Source: Luteibaculum oceani (GTDB taxonomy: Bacteria; Bacteroidota; Bacteroidia; Flavobacteriales_D; Luteibaculaceae). From it: a DNA stretch of 64,000 nt. Shown here one piece after another: positions 44,543 through 53,807 of the stretch. Under the pieces are notes generated by a model. It was not told where the DNA came from. It saw nothing but the letters and a program-made list of their open reading frames with translations, and did not search any database. The first letter of the stretch is position 1. Every line of letters begins with the position of its first letter. The position numbers were made by a program, and so were the translations under genes. The stretch spans positions 186,001-250,000 of the forward strand of contig NZ_VORB01000003.1 in NCBI RefSeq assembly GCF_007995015.1, in the 5' to 3' direction.

Positions 44543-45271
44543 TTAATCCAGACTAATTTCCTCTCCCAATTGCAATGCAAAATGCTTTCTGGCCCAAAAA
44601 GTGACCAAATAAAAAATTGGAGTATCGAATAAGGCTACAATTACTTTAAATAAAAATCCAGATAACAATAGATTAAAAAATTGGTCCCACGCTATAGCGC
44701 CCGCAGTACATAGCAACACTAGTACGGTAGAGGTATCTATTAATTGCGACCCCATGGTGGAGAAATTATTTCGTATCCAAAGATACTTTCCGCCCGTAAG
44801 GTTTTTCCAAAAATGAAATAGCCTAACATCTATGAGTTGAGCAAATAGATAGGCCAACATGCTGGCTCCAACCGCCACCCCAGTTAATCCGAATACCTTG
44901 GTAAACATGGTATCATTAACTGGAGACCATGAAGTAGCAGGAACCGCGTCCGAAACCGATACAACCAATAGGGTAAATAAGGCCGCCACCAAACCCGAAA
45001 CTACAACGAGGTTTGCCTTTTTTCTACCAAAAATTTCACTTATTAAATCGGTTATAAGAAATGTAATAGGGTAGGGCAAAATGCCAACAGAAATTTCAAA
45101 AGTAAATTCCTGTATAGCTCCCCAGTCTTCCGGAAGAAAGGAAAATGGAGACCAAAAAAAGAACTTCTGAAAAATTAAATTACAAGATACCAAGGAGGCT
45201 ATAAAGAGCCCTCCTAAAATAAAAAACAGGCTAAAGGCCTGTTTTTTCTTATTTCCACTAAGCTGTTTAAT
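44543..45271 (-). CDS. yhhQ: Queuosine-precursor-type transporter (YhhQ/VUT family)
   Basis: Membrane protein of the YhhQ family, which imports queuosine precursors in E. coli. The family signatures PYPITFLITDLISEIFGRKKA, ATSWSPV, WIRNNFSTMGSQLID and the C-terminal lobe are clear. A TTG at 45193 would leave out the first membrane helix. The frame extends upstream without a stop for 26 codons, coding for a normal family N-terminus (KQLSGNKKKQAF, then the TM1 residues LFFILGGLFIASLV). The only plausible start there is ATT at 45271, one base after the previous gene's TAG stop. A terminator-shaped hairpin lies within these codons. The total would be 242 residues. Confidence 0.82.
   Translation of the reverse strand: MKQLSGNKKKQAFSLFFILGGLFIASLVSCNLIFQKFFFWSPFSFLPEDWGAIQEFTFEISVGILPYPITFLITDLISEIFGRKKANLVVVSGLVAALFTLLVVSVSDAVPATSWSPVNDTMFTKVFGLTGVAVGASMLAYLFAQLIDVRLFHFWKNLTGGKYLWIRNNFSTMGSQLIDTSTVLVLLCTAGAIAWDQFFNLLLSGFLFKVIVALFDTPIFYLVTFWARKHFALQLGEEISLD
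45221..45247 (-). terminator. Terminator-like hairpin inside the extended yhhQ 5' coding region
   Basis: Stem AAAAAACAGGC / GCCTGTTTTTT around a five-base loop; on the minus strand the T run continues TTTTTTATTTT. It lies 24-50 bases into the frame that starts at ATT 45271 and just downstream of the 97-residue gene, so it may end that transcript, attenuate the transporter, or both. Confidence 0.7.
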
Positions 45272-45272
45272 A

Positions 45273-45566
45273 CTACAGGAGTTTTATTTCGTGAATGCGA
45301 TGAACAGGAATAAATACCCCCTGCTTTAGAACAATATTATCATCCCCTGAAGCCCACACTGTGGTTTCCACAGCTTTAAGTCCTTCACTATCCTCGAATA
45401 CGATCCTACATTTAAACTTTTCTGTGTTGCCCAAAGCTGTGGCTCTCTCTATCTTTATTTTACGCTCAGCCTGGGCCTCCTTTGTTAATAATACTTCCTC
45501 GTGAGGAAAGTGGAAATTGGCTATTGCTTCTTTTTCCACCAATTTTGGGTCTCCTAAATGGTTCAT
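45273..45566 (-). CDS. Conserved small protein of unknown function
   Basis: A 97-residue soluble protein that recalls conserved flavobacterial proteins of unknown role. The N-terminal 45 residues are charged and helical; the C-terminal half reads like a small beta-barrel or SH3-like fold (FKCRIVFEDSEG and ASGDDNIVLKQGVFIPVHRI). ATG at 45566, 24 bases after tilS. Its TAG stop is one base from the presumed ATT start of the transporter gene. Confidence 0.72.
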   Translation of the reverse strand: MNHLGDPKLVEKEAIANFHFPHEEVLLTKEAQAERKIKIERATALGNTEKFKCRIVFEDSEGLKAVETTVWASGDDNIVLKQGVFIPVHRIHEIKLL

Positions 45567-45590
45567 GGAATTGGTATTTTAATGGCTCTA

Positions 45591-46916
45591 TTAATTTAAT
45601 TCAATTTTATAGTGTTGTACCTGTCCACCCGACCAACGGGTTAATTCAGACGTTCTAAGGTTTTCTATAAATAACACTCCTGATTTGTTCTTCCAAGTAT
45701 AAAAATATTTCCTAATGCATTGGGGCATTCGTGCATCTTTAAATAATTCTTTTGCTGTTTTTTTCTTTCCACCTAATCCAAATACAGCAATTTTATCCCC
45801 TTCATCCGTGGGTTGGATACTTATTGGAAAAGCGTGCTCTTTAATAGGTAAAATAAAGGATTTGTGACCCTCCAACTTGGCATCCGCCTCTTCTTTAACC
45901 AAGGAAACGGCCTTAATTCTATCCAATTTCTGTAAATCTTCTATGCTTTGCACATTATAATTTGGGCCAGATGTATTTGATGGTTTAAACAAATACAACA
46001 CCCCACCTTTAAATTCAGCGTCCAGGTCTTGGCTCCCTTTAAACATTTTGCTTTCAAAATCCTCGCTATCAAACCCCCAAAGTCTTTCAATAGTATCCAC
46101 GGAAAACCCCTTTTCTTGGAGCCAATAGCTGAAAAGCTCTTTGCTATTGTGTTCTCTTTTAAAGGCCTTTAGATCAAACTGCGTAACCTCGCGAAAAAGC
46201 TGCGTAATAAAAGGGGTGATTAATGCTCTAAGAGCAAAAGTCATAGCCTGTTCTACTTGTTGCATTTTTTCCTGTAAGGTAGATAACCGCTGCTCTAAAT
46301 CTGGATATTGAGTTTGAATGTGGGGAATCCCTTTTAACCTCCACCAATTTCTTTTGTAATCGGTTTTTTTATTGGTTTTGTCCTCTCGCCATTCCCATTT
46401 ATTAGCAAGTAACCAGGACTTAATATCATCCTTATTTACGTCGAGTAGTGGTCGAAACCTATTTCCATCCAGTATTTTCATGCCTCCCAGGCTAAACACT
46501 GATGACGGTCGCATGGATTTTAGAAAAAACTGCTCTATTTGATCGTTTTTGTGGTGCCCCAGGGCTAACAGAGTAAAATCTTGCTCCCGTATTAACTGAT
46601 CAAAGAATTGGTATCTAATATTTCGAGCCCATGATTGGAGGTCATTTTTACTTTCCTCTCCAGGAAAAACTTCCTTTTTAAAAAATTCGATTTGATGTTG
46701 ATGCGCAAGGCGCTCTGCGAAATCCGCATCCATCTTGGCATCTTCCCCTCTTAAATTATAATTGATATGAGCTACGGAAAACTGTACTCCAAACTGCCGT
46801 AAAACATGGAATAGCGCAATAGAATCTGCCCCTCCAGACAGCGCCAATAAAAGCTTATCCGTTTCGGCAACATTATACTCTATTCTAGATTTTACTCTTT
46901 GTAACCAGTTGTCCAT
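45591..46916 (-). CDS. tilS: tRNA(Ile)-lysidine synthetase
   Basis: Changes C34 of the CAU-anticodon tRNA-Ile to lysidine so that it reads AUA. The 441-residue protein has the P-loop LALSGGADS (SGGADS at 27-32), the VAHINYNLRG motif, GHHKNDQIEQ (the family's GHHxxDQ), and the C-terminal substrate-binding domains. ATG at 46916 gives MDNWLQRV; an upstream TTG (46928) is also in frame. It overlaps the end of pabB by 32 bases. tilS next to pabB is common in Flavobacteriales. Confidence 0.93.
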   Translation of the reverse strand: MDNWLQRVKSRIEYNVAETDKLLLALSGGADSIALFHVLRQFGVQFSVAHINYNLRGEDAKMDADFAERLAHQHQIEFFKKEVFPGEESKNDLQSWARNIRYQFFDQLIREQDFTLLALGHHKNDQIEQFFLKSMRPSSVFSLGGMKILDGNRFRPLLDVNKDDIKSWLLANKWEWREDKTNKKTDYKRNWWRLKGIPHIQTQYPDLEQRLSTLQEKMQQVEQAMTFALRALITPFITQLFREVTQFDLKAFKREHNSKELFSYWLQEKGFSVDTIERLWGFDSEDFESKMFKGSQDLDAEFKGGVLYLFKPSNTSGPNYNVQSIEDLQKLDRIKAVSLVKEEADAKLEGHKSFILPIKEHAFPISIQPTDEGDKIAVFGLGGKKKTAKELFKDARMPQCIRKYFYTWKNKSGVLFIENLRTSELTRWSGGQVQHYKIELN

Positions 46917-48129
46917 TAACACTATCAATGAGGGCCTTAGCCTTTACCAAGCATTCATCATACTCCATTTCTGGATCGCATTTTGCCGTTAGCGCACTTC
47001 CCGTTTTAAAATTAAGCTCTTTTCTTTCTGTATCGTAGAAAAGAGAGCGTATTACCACATTGAAATTGAAGTCGCCATTGGGTAAAATATAACCTATTGA
47101 ACCCGAATAAATTCCTCTTGGAGTTCCTTCTGCCTGCTGTGCCAACTCCATAGCGCTAATCTTGGGCGCTCCAGTCATGGACCCCATGGGAAAAGTAGCT
47201 TTCAAGATTTTGGCCAAATCTGTTTCTTGCTCAATTTCGGCTTTAACAGTTGAAACCATGTGGTGAACCGTTTTAAAGCTTTTAATGGCACACAATTCTT
47301 CTACCTCAACGCTTCCCTTTTTTGCAATCCTAGAAAAATCATTCCGGACTAAATCTACAATCATGATATTTTCTGCGCGCTCCTTCTCAGATTTCGCTAG
47401 GGCAATTGAAAGCTCTAAATCCTCCGCTGCATTTTTAGACCTTCTAACCGTCCCTTTTATTGGAGATGATCGCAATATTCCATCCTCTTTCCTCAAGAAT
47501 AATTCAGGCGAAGCACATAATAATCGATTCCCCTTGTATTTTACAAAAGCACTATAGGGAGCCTGTGTCTTTTCATTAAGTGATTGGTATAAATCCCAGG
47601 AATTTATATCCACGTCGGGGCAAATAAATTCTTGGCAAAAATTCACCTCGTAAATATTTCCAAGGCGGATATTTTCCAGCAGCATTTTCGCCCGGTCAAC
47701 GTATTCATTTCTACTGAAACTGGCGTATACGTTTCGCTTTTTATTAAGAGGATTTTTAAGGAGATCGGATATCCTTTTTTTAAGCAGTACATCAGAGGGT
47801 AAAGTACCTTCCTCCCAATCAATCAAGTTGGTATCTGGTTGTACCTCGCCTATGTGTTCGGGAACAATTAAAAGAAGCTTAGGAAAAGAATAATGGGGAT
47901 TTGATGCAGGAGTTAACTCCTCAATGTCATTTTTTAATTCGTAAGAAAATGCACAAAAAATGTACTCTCCTTTGTTGCGATCGAGAAAGTTTTGGAACGC
48001 TATCCAATCAACCCCTTGGGTTGGATTTATTTCCAAGCTGGATTTTACACCCGCAAATACCGGGTGTGCACCCTCTCCATTACTGTTGAAAAAAGCCCAA
48101 AAATCAAAATTTTCAAAGGGCTCCATCAT
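46885..48129 (-). CDS. pabB: Aminodeoxychorismate synthase component I
   Basis: Uses chorismate and ammonia to make 4-amino-4-deoxychorismate for folate. The 414-residue protein of the anthranilate synthase I family has NIYEVNFCQEF, the PIKGT motif (which marks PabB over TrpE, where Ala is usual) and the C-terminal blocks GSMTGAPK and GSIGYILPNG. No glutaminase partner is visible nearby. ATG at 48129 or 48126. It sits 2 bases after hemH; tilS overlaps its end. Confidence 0.9.
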   Translation of the reverse strand: MMEPFENFDFWAFFNSNGEGAHPVFAGVKSSLEINPTQGVDWIAFQNFLDRNKGEYIFCAFSYELKNDIEELTPASNPHYSFPKLLLIVPEHIGEVQPDTNLIDWEEGTLPSDVLLKKRISDLLKNPLNKKRNVYASFSRNEYVDRAKMLLENIRLGNIYEVNFCQEFICPDVDINSWDLYQSLNEKTQAPYSAFVKYKGNRLLCASPELFLRKEDGILRSSPIKGTVRRSKNAAEDLELSIALAKSEKERAENIMIVDLVRNDFSRIAKKGSVEVEELCAIKSFKTVHHMVSTVKAEIEQETDLAKILKATFPMGSMTGAPKISAMELAQQAEGTPRGIYSGSIGYILPNGDFNFNVVIRSLFYDTERKELNFKTGSALTAKCDPEMEYDECLVKAKALIDSVNGQLVTKSKI

Positions 48130-48131
48130 TG

Positions 48132-49145
48132 CTACATCCTTTCTTTAATGATATTGCAAACGGTATCTACCCATTTAGGGTTGCTATTTAAACTGGGGAC
48201 CAATTGAAGATGTTCACCTCCATTTTCCTTGAAAATTTCGTCGTATTCGTCACCAATTTCAATGGTGGTCTCCAAACAGTCGGCCGTAAAGGCAGGGGAA
48301 AATACTAGCAATTTTTTATGCCCTTTTTTGGCAAATTCCTCTACGAGTTCATCGGAAAATGGAGTTAACCATTTTTTATCTAATCTAGACTGAAACCCTA
48401 TGGTATATTTCTCTTCAGGTATTCCAATTCGATTAGCAATAAGTCGGGTAGTTTCGAAACAAGCCGCTTTGTAACAGAATTGATTTTCTCTATCATATGC
48501 ATCCTCACAATGATGATCGGAACATAGCCCCTCGTTATAGACTTTGTCTACTTGCCTTACAGGTAAGCCGTGATATGAGAATAAAACGTGATCGTAATCC
48601 TCGTGATTATAGGCTGCTGCTGCCTCGGCTTGTGCCTCAATGTAGTCTGGTCGGTCGAAATATTGGCTAACAATTTTCAATTCGGGTATTACCCACCAAT
48701 TTTTAATCACCTCCATAACGGCCTGAATTGCAGAACCGGTACTCGAAGATGCATACTGAGGAAATAATGGAAGCACCAAAATTTCCTTAACGTTGTATGA
48801 CTTTATTTTTTCTAAAACCTTTGGAATAGAGGGCTCTTGATACCTCATGGCAAGCTCAACTACATACTCATCGCCAAGCTGCTGTTGAACTTTTTCTTTT
48901 AGCTTTTCGCCATGGATAATTAAAGGAGAACCTTCTTCTGTCCATAACTCCTTGTAAATCTTTGTTGATTTAGGCGCTCTAAAAGGAACAATAATTCCAT
49001 TTACCAAAACCGCTCTACCCACTGGGTTAATGTCGATAACCCTAGGATCGTTTAGAAATTGACTTAAATACTTTCTAACCTTTCCTACGGTTGGTGCTTT
49101 CGGAGTACCGAGATTTACAAGAAGTACGGCTTTATTTGCTTTCAT
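48132..49145 (-). CDS. hemH: Ferrochelatase
   Basis: Inserts iron into protoporphyrin IX, the last step of haem synthesis. The 337-residue protein shows LVNLGTPKAP at the N-terminus, the active-site block FSYHGLPVRQV with its His, and near the C-terminus the sequence FSPAFTADCLETTIEIGDEY. The length is normal for the long bacterial form. ATG at 49145; heads the run hemH-pabB-tilS-small protein-transporter. Confidence 0.95.
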   Translation of the reverse strand: MKANKAVLLVNLGTPKAPTVGKVRKYLSQFLNDPRVIDINPVGRAVLVNGIIVPFRAPKSTKIYKELWTEEGSPLIIHGEKLKEKVQQQLGDEYVVELAMRYQEPSIPKVLEKIKSYNVKEILVLPLFPQYASSSTGSAIQAVMEVIKNWWVIPELKIVSQYFDRPDYIEAQAEAAAAYNHEDYDHVLFSYHGLPVRQVDKVYNEGLCSDHHCEDAYDRENQFCYKAACFETTRLIANRIGIPEEKYTIGFQSRLDKKWLTPFSDELVEEFAKKGHKKLLVFSPAFTADCLETTIEIGDEYDEIFKENGGEHLQLVPSLNSNPKWVDTVCNIIKERM

Positions 49146-49192
49146 AAACTATCCAAACCCACAAAGGGGGAATTGGTTCTGTTGTATTAAAA

Positions 49193-50593
49193 TTAGGCGT
49201 GTAAAGCCCTATTATCTGTTGCTGCTAATGCGGCCTCTTTAATTGCCTCGGTGAATGTTGGGTGAGCATGACAGAATCTACCAATATCTTCTGCAGATGC
49301 TCTATACTCCATAGCTACCACGGCTTCTGCAATCATATCTGCTGCACGTGGACCCACCATGTGTACTCCAAGGATCTCATCGGTCTCGGCATCGGCTAAT
49401 ATTTTAACCACACCATCGGTATCCATACTTGCTCTTGCTCTTCCTGATGCTTTAAAAGAGAATGATCCGGTTTTGTACTTAATCCCCTCTTCTTTTAATT
49501 GCTCTTCAGTTTTTCCAACTGCGGCTACTTCTGGCCAAGTGTAAACCACCCCTGGAATAAGGTTATAATTTAAATGTGGTTTTTGTCCTGCCATTACTTC
49601 TGCAACAAATACACCTTCCTCTTCGGCTTTGTGTGCAAGCATGGCCCCTTTAACTACATCTCCTATTGCATAAATATTTGGAACCGCAGTTTGTAGATGG
49701 TCGTTAGTTTCAATTCTTCCTCTATCGTCAGTTTTAATTCCAACTTTGTCCAATCCTAACTTGTCGGTATATGGCTTTCTTCCAATAGCTACCAAACAGT
49801 AATCGGCATCGAAAGAAACGTCAGCTCCTTTTTTGTCCTTTGCAGTTATTGTTACCGATTTACCCTTGTTTTCTGCTCCCGTAACTTGGTGACCTGTAAG
49901 AATTTTCATTCCCAATTTCTTCAGCGACTTCCCAAGTTCTTTCCCCATAGTTGCATCCATGGTTGGAAGGATAGATTTTGCATATTCTAAAACAGTTACT
50001 TCGGTTCCTAGCCTAGCGTACACAGAGCCAAGCTCAAGACCAATAACACCTCCACCTATTACTACCATAGATTTTGGAAGTGCTTTTAAAGAAAGGGCTT
50101 CGGTAGAAGTAATTATTCTGTCTTTATCGATCTCAATATTTGGAAGAGAAGCAGGCTTAGATCCAGTTGCGATAATTATTTTATCAGCTTCTATCTCCTG
50201 AGTATCTTTTTCTCCTGCTATGCTAATTTTATTCTTGCTCACAAAACTACCGTGTCCATGGAACACTTCGATCTTGTTCTTCTTCATAAGAAAGTCGATA
50301 CCCGCAACGGTTTGTTCAACTACCCCTGCTTTGCGCTTTATCATTTGCCCAAAGTTCACTTTAGGAGCGTTGATATCTATCCCGTGCTCCTTAAAGGTGG
50401 TTGCAGCATTGTGAAAGTGTTCCGATGAATCTAAAAGTGCTTTCGACGGAATACATCCAACATTTAAACAAGTCCCTCCAAGAGAATTGTATCTTTCTAT
50501 TACCGCGGTTTTGAATCCCAGTTGGGCGCATCTGATAGCGGCTACGTATCCTCCAGGACCTGATCCAATTACTGCAACGTCGAACTTACTCAT
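49193..50593 (-). CDS. lpdA: Dihydrolipoyl dehydrogenase
   Basis: E3 subunit of the 2-oxoacid dehydrogenase complexes and of the glycine cleavage system: re-oxidises dihydrolipoamide with NAD+. The 466-residue protein has the FAD motif GSGPGGYVAA (10-19), the redox-active GGTCLNVGCIPSK (C42, C47), the NAD motif GGGVIGLELGSVYA and the C-terminal HPTFTE with the catalytic His and Glu. ATG at 50593. No E1 or E2 genes are nearby. Probably its own unit. Confidence 0.96.
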   Translation of the reverse strand: MSKFDVAVIGSGPGGYVAAIRCAQLGFKTAVIERYNSLGGTCLNVGCIPSKALLDSSEHFHNAATTFKEHGIDINAPKVNFGQMIKRKAGVVEQTVAGIDFLMKKNKIEVFHGHGSFVSKNKISIAGEKDTQEIEADKIIIATGSKPASLPNIEIDKDRIITSTEALSLKALPKSMVVIGGGVIGLELGSVYARLGTEVTVLEYAKSILPTMDATMGKELGKSLKKLGMKILTGHQVTGAENKGKSVTITAKDKKGADVSFDADYCLVAIGRKPYTDKLGLDKVGIKTDDRGRIETNDHLQTAVPNIYAIGDVVKGAMLAHKAEEEGVFVAEVMAGQKPHLNYNLIPGVVYTWPEVAAVGKTEEQLKEEGIKYKTGSFSFKASGRARASMDTDGVVKILADAETDEILGVHMVGPRAADMIAEAVVAMEYRASAEDIGRFCHAHPTFTEAIKEAALAATDNRALHA

Positions 50594-50656
50594 GAAATAT
50601 GATTTGAATTAATGATCTGCTTATTTTCGGGCACGAATTTACAAAGTATAGTCGGT

Positions 50657-52318
50657 TTAGAGCTTGCTTTTGCTTTTTACCTTTCTCACAAAAGTCATTA
50701 AAAGCATCAAGGCGGATATAAATAGCGCATTTCTGCCTAAATAATCTCCCATATTGGCATAAACGGTTAACTCGGTATTCAAATGTGGTTCGCATACCAA
50801 TGCTCCCTTTTTATCGTATCCAAGTGTCGAAACCACCTCTCCCAATTGATTAATATGACAAGAAATTCCGGTATTCGCTGAACGGATAACATCTCTCCTT
50901 AATTCAATAGCTCGTAGTCGCGCATACGCAAAATGTTGTTTATGCCCCGCAGAATATTGCCACCAACCATCATTGGTAAGTACACAAATAAGATTTGCTC
51001 CCTTCTCGACATATTCGGTGCAGTATTCACCAAAAACAGATTCGTAACATATTACCGGCGCAGCTACAATCCCACTTGGAGTTTTAAAAACCTCCCTAGA
51101 ATCCTGGGCCCCCAAACTTCCGGTGGTTCCGCCTAAATCCATTGCCAAATCTTTAAAGTTCGAAAAGACCCAAGCATAGGGCGTTATCTCTACACCAGGA
51201 ACCAGTTTAGACTTATGATAAACACCCAATTGCTTTTTATCCAGATATACTGCAGCATTGTAGGCTATCATTTTAAGATTTTCATCTCCCGAAATATCTC
51301 GTAATACCGACTTATCTGGATACTGCTCGGGTACAATTTTCATCGAGGAAACTCCAGATAGAACAGCCGTTCCTAATGGGTTTACCACTTGCCTTTTAAT
51401 TGCGGAAATGGATTGGCTCCTGTAAAATTGATTCTCCCAAATTCCATTTAAAATCAACTTTCCATTTGGGTCGAACCCATAGCGGTTTGGCTCTTGTAAA
51501 GCCGTTTCTGGCAAAAGAGCCAAATCCATTTCAGGATGCTTTTTAATTTCCTGAATAAAACCATCCAAGTGGGATTGATATCCACCATAATTATACTTCT
51601 CGGTGTAGGGATCTATGTTAGGCTGTATCGCTAATACCTTCTTTTTTTCGCCTTTAATTTCGGTATTGTGTTTTATCACTTGCGACCAAATAATTGGAAG
51701 AGTAATCACTAATACAACATGCCAAAATCCTCTTTGCGCGTAAATTTTAGAAAGTGCGTTTTTGGGCAATTTTATCAATAGGCTATACACCGCAATATTT
51801 ACCCAAAGAACCCAAAGCGTTCCACCTTGAACACCGACAAACTCGTACCACTGTATCCAGTTAATGCGAATGGAAAATACATTCCCTAGAAGTAGCCAAG
51901 GCCATGTTAACTCCCAATTTTGATGAAAATATTCGTAGCCCAACCAAATAAAAATCAACCCTAAAAAAGCTTTTGCACTCCCTAGGTAGCGAAGAAAATA
52001 TGCGTACAATAACCACGGCAAAACCATAATTAAGGCATTAGCAACCGCAGGAGCCACAAGCGAGAATATTTTGGTTGCCATTGCCTCTTCAACAAGGAAA
52101 AGCCAATGCGTGGTTCCAAAATTCCACACCAGCATTGCGATAAATACAGGAAAAAATATTCCGCCCCAGGTTTTCCCTTCCTTGTTATTAAGGTCCACCA
52201 CAAATAATAATGGGACCAAGGCTAGAAAGATTAATGGCGTAATGGATCCTGTATAGGGCCAACTTAGCGTAAGTAGAATTCCGGAGAGTAACCCTAGAAG
52301 GGATTTATTTTTGCGCAT
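50657..52318 (-). CDS. lnt: Apolipoprotein N-acyltransferase
   Basis: Adds the third acyl chain to lipoproteins in the inner membrane. The 553-residue protein has about seven membrane helices (about 6-200 and a last one near the C-terminus) and a carbon-nitrogen hydrolase domain with the triad: Glu in LALLPETALQEP, Lys in VYHKSKLVPGVE and Cys in APVICYESVFG. ATG at 52318 (MRKNKSLLGLL) is chosen over an upstream TTG. It serves the many lipoproteins encoded in this window. Divergent from pssA across 65 bases. Confidence 0.93.
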   Translation of the reverse strand: MRKNKSLLGLLSGILLTLSWPYTGSITPLIFLALVPLLFVVDLNNKEGKTWGGIFFPVFIAMLVWNFGTTHWLFLVEEAMATKIFSLVAPAVANALIMVLPWLLYAYFLRYLGSAKAFLGLIFIWLGYEYFHQNWELTWPWLLLGNVFSIRINWIQWYEFVGVQGGTLWVLWVNIAVYSLLIKLPKNALSKIYAQRGFWHVVLVITLPIIWSQVIKHNTEIKGEKKKVLAIQPNIDPYTEKYNYGGYQSHLDGFIQEIKKHPEMDLALLPETALQEPNRYGFDPNGKLILNGIWENQFYRSQSISAIKRQVVNPLGTAVLSGVSSMKIVPEQYPDKSVLRDISGDENLKMIAYNAAVYLDKKQLGVYHKSKLVPGVEITPYAWVFSNFKDLAMDLGGTTGSLGAQDSREVFKTPSGIVAAPVICYESVFGEYCTEYVEKGANLICVLTNDGWWQYSAGHKQHFAYARLRAIELRRDVIRSANTGISCHINQLGEVVSTLGYDKKGALVCEPHLNTELTVYANMGDYLGRNALFISALMLLMTFVRKVKSKSKL

Positions 52319-52383
52319 TATGAATGGTAAATATATTTTGCGTCCTTTTGCAAGAGGCAAATATCTTACCTTGATTTGTAACT

Positions 52384-53055
52384 ATGAAACAGATTCCCAA
52401 CGCATTAACACTTTCTAATCTTTTAATGGGATGTTTTTCCATCTGGTTTAGTTCTCAAAACCAATTAGAATGGGCTGGGATTTGCATTTTAATTGGCGCC
52501 GTTGCCGATTTTTTAGATGGCTTTGTAGCCAGACTGGTAAAGGCATCTAGCGAATTAGGTGCTCAGCTAGACTCTCTATCAGATTTAGTGAGTTTTGGTG
52601 TAGCACCATCCTTTATTGCCCTCACCCTAGCCCAACAAACTGAATATTATTATTTCGCTTGCTTTATTATTCCTATTTGCGCTGCAATTCGTCTTGCCAA
52701 ATTTAATTTAGGTGGACAAGGTGCCGTTTTTCTGGGTATGCCTTCGCCCGCTTGTGGTCTCTTTTGGGCAGGAACCGCTTTAGGAGCCATCCCAAATTTT
52801 CCTGAAGATTTATTGCCAGTTTATTTTGTAATGATGGCCGTTGCAACCGGCTTATTAATGGTTATCCCACTTCAGATGATGAGTTTTAAGCTGAAGGGTT
52901 TAGGATGGAGAGAAAATCGATTCCGTTTTATTCTAATTGCCCTAAGTGCAATATCAATTTTTGCATTGGGGTGGATGTCCACACCAATTATATTAGCTTT
53001 GTACCTTCTTTGTTCAATAGCCGATCAATATTTATTTAAAACAGATGAAATTTAA
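52384..53055 (+). CDS. pssA: CDP-diacylglycerol--serine O-phosphatidyltransferase
   Basis: Makes phosphatidylserine, the substrate of Psd (16.2 kb). The 223-residue integral membrane protein has the CDP-alcohol phosphotransferase motif (DGFVAR, then Gx3Dx3D ending LSDLVSFG) at about 45-70 and about eight membrane helices. ATG at 52384. Its last 11 bases overlap purS. Confidence 0.93.
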   Translation: MKQIPNALTLSNLLMGCFSIWFSSQNQLEWAGICILIGAVADFLDGFVARLVKASSELGAQLDSLSDLVSFGVAPSFIALTLAQQTEYYYFACFIIPICAAIRLAKFNLGGQGAVFLGMPSPACGLFWAGTALGAIPNFPEDLLPVYFVMMAVATGLLMVIPLQMMSFKLKGLGWRENRFRFILIALSAISIFALGWMSTPIILALYLLCSIADQYLFKTDEI

Positions 53056-53296
53056 AGCTGAAATCGACGTAATGCCACTAGAGGCGCTTTTAGACCCACA
53101 AGGGAAAGCAGTAAGTGCTTCTATGAAGAATCTTAATCTAGACGAAATCACCAACGTAAGAATTGGTAAACATATTACTCTTTTTGTTGAAGCTAATGAT
53201 GAGGCTACTGCAAACAGTAAGGTAGATCAAGCTTGTAAAAAGCTTTTGGCAAATCCTGTTATGGAAAGCTACACTTTTACTCTTTCTGCTCAGTAG
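53045..53296 (+). CDS. purS: Phosphoribosylformylglycinamidine synthase subunit PurS
   Basis: Small subunit of the three-part FGAM synthase (PurS-PurQ-PurL) of purine synthesis. The 83-residue protein has the family pattern FKAEIDVMPLEALLDPQGKAV and the DEITNVRIGKHI segment, and the length is normal. purQ and purL are not in the window. ATG at 53045, 11 bases inside pssA. The last 20 bases overlap the convergent 175-residue gene. Confidence 0.9.
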   Translation: MKFKAEIDVMPLEALLDPQGKAVSASMKNLNLDEITNVRIGKHITLFVEANDEATANSKVDQACKKLLANPVMESYTFTLSAQ

Positions 53297-53804
53297 CAGA
53301 GAAATCTACAACACGAATTTTCCATTTCCCCGACTCCAGGTTGTAAAATCTGGCGGGGACTTTGGCAAATAAAAATCCCAAAGCTTCGCCTCCGAGTAAG
53401 CCTATAGTAGCACTTGGATGAATAATAGGCGAATCATTGTTTGCCAATCCATTAATCGCCGAGATGATAAAATACACCCTTCCGGCAGTTCTAAATACCT
53501 TCTTAAAAAAATTGGGGAGCCGCGTTTTTTCATTGGGCTTCCACACCTTACTTATTTCGGAATAAGCCACTTTAACCGTGCCCACTTTCAGGCTGTCATC
53601 TGAAATTTTAGTGATTACCCCCTCCACATAACGCTCCTCTTCTATCAGCGATTGAGGGTTGTTTCTTTTAAAACTAAAGGTAATTTCAGCTCCTTTGATA
53701 TATCTGTTTCTTTTTACCGAGTTCTCTTTCTCAACCAAAATCATTTGCTGGCTGAAAATTGGGGTCACCCACAACATCAATAAAATGCAAAGGAGCTTTT
53801 TCAT
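53277..53804 (-). CDS. Exported protein of unknown function
   Basis: A 175-residue protein with a clear signal peptide (ending IFSQQ) and a mature part of strands and turns (ITFSFKRNN, YVEGVITKISDDSL). A hydrophobic segment (about 104-120) and a Gly-rich one (GLLGGEALGFLFA) follow. It has the look of small Bacteroidota envelope proteins in which a beta domain precedes one or two membrane-active helices. No family assigned. It follows lptB by 3 bases and overlaps convergent purS by 20 bases. Confidence 0.75.
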   Translation of the reverse strand: MKKLLCILLMLWVTPIFSQQMILVEKENSVKRNRYIKGAEITFSFKRNNPQSLIEEERYVEGVITKISDDSLKVGTVKVAYSEISKVWKPNEKTRLPNFFKKVFRTAGRVYFIISAINGLANNDSPIIHPSATIGLLGGEALGFLFAKVPARFYNLESGKWKIRVVDFSATEQKE

Positions 53805-53807
53805 GGA

